Source: Hypericum androsaemum
Lineage: Eukaryota; Streptophyta; Magnoliopsida; Malpighiales; Hypericaceae
Assembly (NCBI GenBank): GCA_963995505.1
Contig: OZ023190.1
Span: 19,152,092-19,216,091 of the forward strand
DNA: 64,000 bases
Direction: 5' to 3'
A program made the position numbers and the translations under genes. Of this stretch, positions 11,741-20,421 are shown one piece after another (position 1 is the first letter of the stretch; each line of letters begins with the position of its first letter). Under the pieces are notes generated by a model, which worked only from the letters and a program-made list of their open reading frames with translations, had not been told where the DNA came from and searched no databases.

Positions 11741-12408
11741 TTAAGGTTTTGAATACTTAATTGTTATTTCCCACAGACTCCTTTCCTCTCATGCAAAATT
11801 CCGGACGAAAAATATTAATTGTTGGACTGTCCCTGTCCTTGAATGCAACATTTTGAATTTTGAAACAGTTCACCCTTTCCTAAACAAGGATATCGCTGCG
11901 CTAATTGTATGATAGGATGATGATTTACTCACCCGTATATAAGAGACAACTCTACCCTGTCGAAATTCTATCCGATTATTTCTAAATTAGTAATTTAGTA
12001 TTAATTACCGGTTGGTTATTTTTTTTAGGTGCAGTTGCCGGTTGGTTATTGTATTGGGATATATACATATATTGATAAGTTTTGACCATTGATTATTACG
12101 TCGAGACCAGCTATCGGTGAGTTTGTAATGCACGCGTTCAAGGGGACTTTTTCTTATAAGTAACTTCTTTATTAAAATATAGTGTAATTACTAATTACAA
12201 GGTAATGTACGGTGCCCACCCTCCCAACCCGGATTGGTGACTCCCGCGTACAATAATACACAGGTTGTAGTCGAAGTTAAACTCAAACCTATCATCTCAA
12301 AATTTATTAGAAAAAAATTGATGATAAAAAAAAGAGATATCTTAATGACACTGCTATTTAAAATAAGTCAATCCAATACTAAAAGCGAATAAGCTGCGTT
12401 CAAGAGGA
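11741..12408. other. Intergenic, no gene recognised
   Basis: AT-rich DNA with no supported gene or element. The segment near 12195-12310 has a mixed base composition, but I could not assign it to any family. Confidence 0.45.
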
Positions 12409-12417
12409 CTTGTGAGG

Positions 12418-12869
12418 GGGTCTGGATTGGGCACGGAATGCTCAGATTCCGAACCGTTCGGAATGAAGACACGCGGGGACTTTTTTGCAAACGCGCTAAA
12501 ATACGGGGACCAAAATAAAAAAAACCATGCACAAATGCAGGCCGGATACAAATGCCATTATCACACAACTGTGCATGCCAATATCACATAACTGTGCATA
12601 CCACTATCACATAACTGCGCATGCCAGTGTGACCTTTTTGCAAAAATGCTAAAATATGGGGGACCAAAATGAAAAAAACTACGCGCGCCATTATCATCAA
12701 CGGGGACTTGCCACTATCAAAAATACACATGCCATTATCACATAACTGCGCTTGCCATTATCACATAACTGCACTTGCCATTATCACATAACTGCGCTTG
12801 CCACTGCGGTCCCCTTTCACTCCAAACCGTACGGAATCGATTCTTTCACTCCGTGCTCAATCCAGACCC
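12418..12869. mobile_element. Miniature inverted-repeat element (Mutator-like) with internal minisatellite, 452 bp
   Basis: The termini are gggtctggattgggcacgga at the left and the inverted tccgtgctcaatccagaccc at the right. The flanking 9 bp cttgtgagg is perfectly repeated at 12409-12417 and 12870-12878. The interior holds a 23-bp minisatellite (tgccattatcacataactgc variants) at about 12550-12800. It has no coding capacity. It lies about 220 bp upstream of the MIOX TATA box. Confidence 0.87.
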
Positions 12870-13088
12870 CTTGTGAGGGGGCTCGATTTAAAATAATTAT
12901 CAATTAAGAATAATTTCGCAGTGCTTCGGATTCGCCGGAGCGCTTCCTTCGCACTGAAATGCCATTTGTTTAACATATTCTGCGGTTCCGGATAGAATCC
13001 CATTAAAATAAACGAAAGCGGGAAGCCAAAGATTTTCTGTTGAGGACACCAAACCTTCCAATTGTCAAGGAAGGACAATTTCGGGAGC

Positions 13089-13096
13089 TATAAATA
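13089..13096 (+). promoter_or_regulatory. TATA box of the MIOX gene
   Basis: TATAAATA sits about 107 bp before the MIOX start codon, preceded by a mixed-sequence region and followed by a C-rich leader. The spacing fits a transcription start near 13120 and a short 5' leader. This is an inference from motif and position. Confidence 0.6.
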
Positions 13097-13195
13097 CCTA
13101 CCATCCCACACAAGCAAATCGCACCCATCCTATAGAATATCCTTCTTCTTCATCCCAATATTCCTTCAACCTAATCTAAATCAAATTAATTACAG

Positions 13196-15602
13196 ATGAC
13201 CATCCTCATTAAGCAGCCTAGAGAGCTTGGTATTCTCCCTTCTCCCCGTCTTATGCACGTTTCCGATTTCCCAATAGTGTATGATGCGTTAGTTCATATT
13301 ATCAAATTGTAGATTTGATTTTTTTCGCCGTCTCGCGACCGTCGCCTCTTCAATACCTGATACGATAAAATTCTTTGGGAAAAAAACCGCACGAGGAGTA
13401 CAAAGTTCTTTTCAGTCCCCCATATTACAAATGATAATGTCTTGACACAAATTTCACCAAATAACAACACAAAATTGTTGATTCGATTTGCTTATAATAA
13501 CAGTGCCAAAAGAAGAAGACCAGAAATATGGTGATGATCCAAAGGAGTTGGTATTGGATGGCGGGTTCGTGGTGCCCAATTCTGCAGCAACTGATGACGC
13601 ATTTAGTGCGCCCGGTATAAATGCCTTTGGCAACTCATTCAGGTATCTAACTCGTTATTCATTTAGTTCTATTTTAATAGAGATGGAATTTTTTTTTTGG
13701 TTTAGTTATTTATAAACTCAAGGAGGAGAAATTCTTCAGGGACTATAATGCAGAAAGTGAAAGACAGAAATCTGTTGAAGAGTTCTACCGCCAGCAACAC
13801 ATCAACCAGACATATGATTTTGTAAGTGACCTGTATTTGGTGTTTAATTTTTTTTTTAAATGACAAATCACATGCTACCGGACATCTACTAGACCAACTA
13901 ATACATGTTTGAACCGAGTACAGGTGAAGAAAATGAGGGAAGAGTATATTAAACTGGACAAGGGTGAGATGAGCATATGGGAGTGTTGCGAGCTCCTAAA
14001 CGACGTCGTGGACGACAGCGATCCTGATCTTGACGAGCCCCAGATCCAGCATTTGCTGCAGTCAGCTGAGGCCATCAGGAAAAACTATCCCGACGAGGAT
14101 TGGTTACACTTGACTGCACTTATCCATGGTATGTATATTTCTTGGTTAAATCCCATTAACGAACAAGTAGATGAATTGGTAGAAATTGTTCTAACTTTAT
14201 CAAAAACGAATTTGCGAGATGCTAGGTGGAAAAAATCTGACAAGTTTGATCAAGTCAAACATTGCAACATTAAATATTTTATGGCGATGTTTGCGACTGC
14301 TAGGTGGTTTGGACTTTTTACTGGAAAATAAATAAATTAGGCCATAAAATATTTAATGTTGCAATGTTTGACTTGATCAAACTTGTCAGACTTTTTCTGC
14401 GACGATAATATATAAAATTAATGGGTCCAAAAATGACATTTTCTTGTTGGGGAGAGGCAAATGAACTAATTTAATTAATCGGTGCTGTTCTGGGCTTTCA
14501 GATCTCGGAAAAATTCTTCTGCTTCCTCAGTTTGGAGAGCTTCCTCAATGGGCCGTTGTGGGTAAGCGTTGACTTTTGACCACCGATAATAATTGATCGC
14601 CAATCCCTTTTTCCACTTCTCTTTTCTTGTTTGTTGCAATAAGGTACCTGATAATTACCAACAAATTACTTCTCTGACATTTGTAGGAGATACTTTCCCT
14701 CTTGGTTGTGCATTCGACGAAGCCAATATTCACAACAAGGTAATATTAATTAACCGCCAACTGAGCTATAAAAGATCAATTAATTGTCCAATCTCCCCAT
14801 TAACTAATACCTAATTTTGCAGTACTTTAAGGAGAACCCAGATGCAATAAATCCTGATTATAGCACCGAGAATGGTGTTTATACCCAAGGATGTGGTCTG
14901 GACAATGTTTTGATGTCTTGGGGCCACGACGATTACATGTACTTGGTACGTTCATATTTATTATGATTTGTTATTTTATATACACCCTTTAACTTTGCAA
15001 CAAAAAATATTACTTAAATATTTGATTATGTTTAGGTTGCCAAGGAAAATGGAACTACTCTACCTCAAGTAGCGTTGTTCATCATCCGATACCACTCCTT
15101 TTATCGTAAGAATAAAATCATATTTATTTAGTTCATTTACTTATCTCTAATTACCAGCTAAATTGTCAATTAATCAATTCGGAAAAAAAAACTGAAAAAT
15201 TTTAATGGTTGAAACTTTACTTGCAGCATTACACAAGGCAGGAGCATACACCCACCTCATGAACAAGGAGGACCAAGAGAACTTGAAGTGGCTCCATGTC
15301 TTTAAGTAAGTTTCTACCATTTTCCCTTTATTTATTCTTCATGTTACCTTGTTTAATTAGTGAGCAATTAACTAATCTGCATCCATAATTCCAAAATTAT
15401 GTGTAGCAAATACGACCTGTACAGCAAGAGTAAGGTACTTGTGGACGTAGAAGAGGTCAAGCCATACTACCAATCTCTCATTAAAAAGGTAACTTTGTTT
15501 AAATTCAATAATTAATCACGCGCTTCACCCTCGTATGTATATGCAAGCATAATCTAAAATTGTTCTGTACTGCAGTATTTCCCAGAAAAGCTTCGGTGGT
15601 AA
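13196..15602 (+). CDS. MIOX: Inositol oxygenase (myo-inositol oxygenase)
   Basis: It cleaves myo-inositol with O2 to D-glucuronate, feeding UDP-glucuronate and cell-wall sugar synthesis; the enzyme is cytosolic. Eleven exons with GT-AG introns: 13196-13229, 13504-13642, 13740-13821, 13924-14128, 14502-14561, 14687-14739, 14823-14945, 15036-15105, 15227-15305, 15407-15488, 15576-15602. They total 317 codons, the usual plant length. The start gives MTILI, as in Arabidopsis paralogues. All six di-iron ligands of the family can be placed: His in IQHLLQ, the HD pair in ALIHDLGK (about 153-154), His in WGHDDYMY, His in RYHSFYPLH, and Asp in NKYDLYSK. It converges on the AP-4 sigma gene 420 bp downstream. 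Intron 4 contains a strong hairpin (see separate entry). It most resembles the MIOX2-type leaf/root isoform, but the paralogue number is a guess. Confidence 0.97.
14230..14396 (+). repeat. Near-perfect 56-nt inverted repeat in MIOX intron 4
   Basis: Arms at 14230-14285 and 14341-14396 are reverse complements with a single mismatch over 56 positions, separated by a 55-nt loop. The whole lies inside intron 4 (14129-14501). The loop contains a second copy of the gctaggtgg word that precedes the left arm, suggesting a recent inverted duplication or a foldback element. It would fold into a very stable stem in the pre-mRNA. Confidence 0.9.
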
Positions 15603-16022
15603 AGAGAAAATGTTATCGAGGAAGAAATTCACATGTCGAGAGGGGCATTAGCTATAGCTTTTCAATGTATTAAACAAATTCATCATTTAATTAAATAATT
15701 AATGTGTGTAGCACATTCTCTTGCTTCTTTCTATTCTAATGTACTTGTGTACTTATTCATGTTCTCCATTAGTACATTTTCCAGCACAAAATGGGTCAAC
15801 CAACCAGTACAAAAATCGACGTGCTTAAGGTACGAAAACACGTTGAGTAATAAGAGCAAAGCAGCCATACTTAGAAAAGCTTTCTGAAGGAAAAGTGTTT
15901 TATCATTAGGCTATAATATAGCGGACCGACCGTATGTAGATAAAATCACAAGCTCTTAAAAAGTAAAGGGAGAATGCAACGTTCTCGTACCGTTGAAGAT
16001 GAAGCCTAAACAAACAATCATT
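15603..16022. other. Shared 3' flank of the convergent MIOX and AP4S genes
   Basis: AT-rich 3' untranslated sequence of both genes is expected here. No separate gene is supported; the open frame at 15702-15887 has no recognisable content. Confidence 0.55.
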
Positions 16023-17055
16023 TCAAGATGCTTTGTCCATCAGTTGTATGGGGCTCAGGATGTTGGATTTGCTTGTCTCGACTATGCACCCGTTCATCAC
16101 CATCTCCTCCAGCATGAAATGTGCTTTCTCCAGATGGAACATGATGTCTAGCTCACACTAAAAAAAGAAGAAGCAGGATTTGGCTAAAACTTCTTCACAA
16201 TATCCTTGTCACGAAAGTTTTCGCATATATTAGAAGTTAGGAAGGCAAGTATATTGGGAAATTGAGAAAGTAAGATGTTGGGAAGGCAAATAATAGAGTG
16301 ACGATCGATTCTGAGTGGCCCTTTATAAGTTTGGAAACCTACCACATTGCCGAAATGGCGATCCATTGTCTCAACCAGGAGATGAATAAACTCCAAGATA
16401 GCAAGCTCATTCTGCACGAAGAAGGGGGGGATAAGCATAACGACCAGAAAGTTGGAAAAGAAAGAGAATCAAAATTGAGGAACCACAGAAAGGAGGAGAG
16501 GATACAGGAGAAAAGACAATACATACCCCAACTGGCTCAAAAAACGCAACAGCAATTTTAACTCAAGTCAAGTTCACATCATCACAAAACCAGCCAAACT
16601 CATCTAATCGGAATCAAAACCATCAAAGACAGATATAGCATTGCATTTGATCATAAACCCCCGATCTTGTGAGGACACAGACAGATTTGTAATTTTTAAG
16701 GACATGAAAGAGTTGAGAGAAATTAGTAACCTCGGAGTCGTCCACTCCGACCAGGAAAAAAAGGGAGGCGTATCTCCGGTAGACGATCTTGTAGTTCCGA
16801 TGCTCCACGAACGAGCACTGCAACAACAAAGTTCACAGCTTAAAATAAATAAATAATAATAAATCGCTAGATCTCAGAGACCAATCAAAATTAAAAGAAA
16901 AAAAAAGGAAGGACCTGTTGGTCGTTGCGGGCGAGGCATTTACGGACGATCTCGCCCTCGAGGGCGCGCCGCTCTTCGAGGGTAAGCCACTCGTAGTATT
17001 GGGCTAGCCGAGTCTGCCCTTGCTTGTTCACCATCAATATAAACCTTATTCCCAT
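16023..17055 (-). CDS. AP4S: AP-4 complex subunit sigma
   Basis: This is the small (sigma) subunit of the AP-4 adaptor, a heterotetramer of the trans-Golgi network involved in cargo sorting toward the vacuole. The single domain is the clathrin adaptor small-chain fold, filling the whole protein. Four exons on the minus strand: 17055-16915, 16817-16731, 16411-16343, 16157-16023, giving 143 residues, the exact family length. The sequence begins [17 protein letters not shown] and includes [42 protein letters not shown] and the C-terminal [12 protein letters not shown]-4 rather than AP-1, 2 or 3 sigma is indicated by the [18 protein letters not shown] stretch. The splice joins are all in frame. 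It converges with MIOX. Confidence 0.96.
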
Positions 17056-17907
17056 TTTACCCCCCACCCCCTTTTCCGATTTCCTCTTCCTCCTCCTCCT
17101 CCTCCTCCTCCTCCCATCTTGTGGACCGAGTCAGAAAACACTTGTTTGGGCCTAAATTCTGGGCCCATGAACTTTTTGGCCCATTGAGAGAGAGGTTTCT
17201 AAGAGCGAGTATTTGGCTCTCTCCCCAGCCGTTGGATCTTCAACCTTCCTATTTGGCTATTTCTCTCTGTCTCAGACCGGGTCATTAGTTTACCACTGTT
17301 AAATATTATTACATCGCTAATTATTCTCGTGATAGTTAAAAATTTATTAACCTATTTTTTGGATTAAACATCCAGATTCCAATAATCCGTTGTTCTCACG
17401 GCCCCGAGAGAACACAGGGAATGAGATCGTTTTCCTCCCTCTTCTTCAAGCCGGATTTGGAAGAATAGTAAAAAATTTCACACAAGTATTTACTATTTAA
17501 CATATAGTTGCATTACTCGAGTTCAATAACTAAACAAACCCACCTTTGATTTAATTAACACGGGCCGGGGTAAATACAATGTTGGCTTTCCATACCACAA
17601 GTATTTACTATATTCATGTCCTATTCTTTTTCTTCTTCGATACGACTATTTGATGTATAAATATAATCCATCCAGTCGGTTGGTAGGTGATTTTACTTTT
17701 TGAGAAAATAACCGGGCTTTTTCTTGAAGACCGCTATTTGGAACCCATTTTGAGTCTTTCTGCTGCTACCATAACAACAAGACAGCTACTTCAACTAGGG
17801 AGCTTTTTAAAGAAAGATCAACAAACAAAACGCACGCCATTCACTCTGATTCATGGAGAGAATTATTAATTTGGTATATCAATATTCTAATTTTTATATA
17901 TTAGTAT
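17056..17907. promoter_or_regulatory. Upstream region of AP4S, with a CTC microsatellite
   Basis: Immediately upstream of the AP4S start lies a pyrimidine tract ending in a (TCC)n array at about 17088-17115, likely in the 5' leader. Beyond it I see no gene. The region ends at the Copia insertion at 17913, so the native promoter is less than about 850 bp from the transposon. Confidence 0.5.
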
Positions 17908-17912
17908 ATGTT

Positions 17913-18184
17913 TGTTAGGAATTCAGCAACTTAGAAAACAATACGCGTAAAGAATACGGGCACAATAGATAACGTGGTTCGGCCTAATGCCTACGTCTAC
18001 GGAGAGAAATGAGAACTTTTATTGATGGATCCAAGCCACAAAGCAATACAAAACCCTTGGGTAACATGTTTTTATATAGAGTCAAACCCTTGTACATCAA
18101 GTAATATATTTAGGTCAAATTAGGAGTCCGAAATAAAACAGAAAAATAATTCTTCTTTTACTTTTGTCCTCGCCAAACTCAACA
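17913..18184 (-). repeat. 3' LTR of the 17.9-20.1 kb Copia
   Basis: 272 bp, TG...CA ends, same length and near-identical sequence to the partner at 19860-20131, which indicates a fairly recent insertion. A few substitutions (for example tgccttt versus tgttttt in the TATATAGA region) are visible by eye. Confidence 0.92.
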
Positions 18185-18386
18185 ATCTCCACCTTGGCGA
18201 GAAATCATCCCGTGGACAAACCATGAAGCTCCATCCGAACTTCAACAAAACTCCACATTGACGAAACACCGCCCTTTGAAGAGATGAGATCTTGCAAGAC
18301 CAATTTGACTCCATCGATTCCACCTCGGACCATAGATACACCGCCATCAATAAGACCATCTCAACTTTCTCACAACCTTAGTTCAA

Positions 18387-19343
18387 TCACTTGGAGCCAG
18401 CCCCCAAGCTCGAGCTTCCGAGCTTGCTTGGCGTCTTCCCTCCAATCTCCATCGAACTCCGACTAGCAAGTCCTACTGCTGAAGCAAACTTGTGACCAAT
18501 AGATGCGCTCTCTATTTTCCGGTCAACCCCATGCTCCGCAACCTCGAACTGCTTTTTCGTTGGACCTTCTTGCCTCAAACCAATGCTACTTGGCATAGCA
18601 TACAACGAGCAACCTTTTGTTCCACCAAGTAGAACATTCGACATGTCCCGAACTCCACCGTTCGACCTTGAGTGAGATACCCGATTCGTCCGTGGTGCTA
18701 CCAACGGCTTCGCGTTCCCCATGCAAAACCTATCCAACACCTTTGACGTGCACGTCCCTTTAGACAACCATAGCGAGAACTTGCTAACTTTGTCTCCGCG
18801 AATCCCAACTCCACTCAAACCATTCATGTCAAGCATTCGCTCCATCACAGAAGAGCTTTTCTCCCCTCCATCGGAACCCAACGAGGTGACTCCACCTACA
18901 ACTGTGTTCCCCACTAACCTGTAGGTATTCCTAGCGTCCCTTTCACCCTTCATCACCACCTCGGCATCCTTCTCCACCTCAATTAGCCCGCATACAACCT
19001 CATAGTTGTACCCGCTACAATCCAAGGCTCCTAATGAGATCAAATTCCTCTCCAAATTTGGAACATGCCTAACCTCACACAATTTTCTTTCAATACCATC
19101 CCACATCTTGATTCTCAAGTCTCCTATGCCAGCAATTCTATAAGTAGAACCATCACCCATAGTCACCATACCTGAATCAACGAACTTGTAGGTGTCGAAC
19201 CACCCTTTCTTGGGTGTCATGTGAAAGGAACAAGTGCTATCCAAAATCCAGGAATCATAATGCTTTGGACTTGATAAAACAGAAAGAAGATCACCATCCG
19301 ACCCGTCAGAATATGAGGCCACATCAGAGACTCTTTCCCCCAA
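18387..19343 (-). pseudogene. Copia gag-protease C-terminal region
   Basis: 318-codon open frame within the element. An early stretch WILDSTCSFHMTPKKGWF matches the retropepsin-like active-site region of plant Copia polyproteins, and VRHVPNLERNLISLGALD matches the segment just before integrase. No integrase follows: the rest is diverged low-similarity sequence up to the LTR. Protease function is doubtful because the usual Gly after Asp-Ser is Thr here. Confidence 0.7.
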
Positions 19344-19838
19344 GTTAGAGTTGTAACCAAATTTTTGTAGGAGCCTGATAAGGAATTCAGGAGCAACAAC
19401 GTCTTGTCTTCTTCCTCAAACTTCACATCAACCTTTCTCAAGTCGCTCACAAGTTGACTAAAAATATTAATGTGTTGGCTCAAATCTGAGTCGTCCTCCA
19501 TCTTGAGCCCGTACAATCTTTGCTTAAGATAAAGCTGTTCGACAAAGACTTAGACATATACCTTGCCTCCAATTTCTTCCATACCTCAGTTGGTGACTCC
19601 TCATCCATGACATGATACATCACATCGTCTGCCAAGCACAAGCGAATTTTTGCCACCGCCTTGGCCTCCATCTCCTTCCACTCTTGCTCCTCCATCTTCT
19701 CGGGTTCTTCTCCGAGAGCGCGATGACCATCCCTTGTTGCACGAGGAGATCCTTGACACGCCTTTGCCATAACCCAAAATTTGATGAACCATCGAACTTC
19801 ATAAGAGCAAACTTCACGCCGTGATCCGATATCCTCAA
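19217..19838 (-). pseudogene. Copia gag, broken into frames
   Basis: Three overlapping minus-strand frames (19838-19620, 19770-19480, 19516-19217) together cover a UBN2-type gag: the N-terminal FDGSSNFGLWQRRVKDLLVQ motif, then EVWKKLEARYMSKSLSN, then the middle gag segment. Frame changes near 19700 and 19500 interrupt it. No zinc knuckle was seen in the remaining sequence. Confidence 0.75.
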
Positions 19839-19859
19839 ACCTTAGCTCTTGATACCACT

Positions 19860-20131
19860 TGTTAGGAATTCAGCAACTTAGAGAACAATACGCGCAAAGA
19901 ACACGGGCACAATAGATAACGTGGTTCGGCTTAATGCCTACGTCCACGGAGAGAAATGAGAACTTTTATTGATGGATCCAAGCCACAAAGTAATACAAAA
20001 TCCTTGGGTAACATGCCTTTATATAGAGGCTAACCCTTGTACATCAAGTAATCTATTTAGGTCAAATTAGGAGTTCGACACAAAACAGGAAAATAATTCC
20101 TCTTTTACTTTTGTCCTCGCCAAATTCAACA
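19860..20131 (-). repeat. 5' LTR of the 17.9-20.1 kb Copia
   Basis: 272 bp. It adjoins the tRNA primer site by two bases, which marks it as the 5' LTR in minus-strand orientation. It ends 290 bp from the PFK stop codon, so its transcription start points away from that gene. Confidence 0.92.
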
Positions 20132-20136
20132 ATGTT

Positions 20137-20421
20137 ATTATCCATCAAAAAGTTACGCCAAATGTGGACGACGACATCATTCTGATACATATACAAAAAA
20201 TACGGAAACTCGGCACCATTCATAAACATCAATCTACGTACAATGGACTATTACATCGCATAATTTATGCGCTAATCTTATTGATTGACCCAGTGGCCTT
20301 CTCTGCGGCTAGTGCAAGAGAGGAGACAAGAACCATGCAGTAACACAATGGCTCTAGGCAAGTGTTAGCTGTTCAATGGAAATTAAGAGGCTGGGAACGA
20401 GTACGGAGTTTTAAATCTCAA
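20137..20421. other. 3' flank of the PFK gene
   Basis: The presumed 3' untranslated region of PFK (transcribed to the left). No other feature is visible; the Copia insertion begins immediately beyond. Confidence 0.5.

Larger units (their letters stand above)
17913..20131 (-). mobile_element. Non-autonomous Copia element with gag and protease-like remnants, 2219 bp
   Basis: Two 272-bp LTRs (17913-18184 and 19860-20131) flank a 1675-bp interior. A perfect 5-bp duplication atgtt lies at 17908-17912 and 20132-20136. A primer-binding site complementary to initiator-Met tRNA lies at 19845-19857 and a polypurine tract abuts the left LTR near 18185, so transcription runs on the minus strand. The interior encodes only a gag start, a UBN2-type gag middle and a protease-like region. 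Integrase, reverse transcriptase and RNase H are absent. It would need enzymes supplied in trans. Confidence 0.93.
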
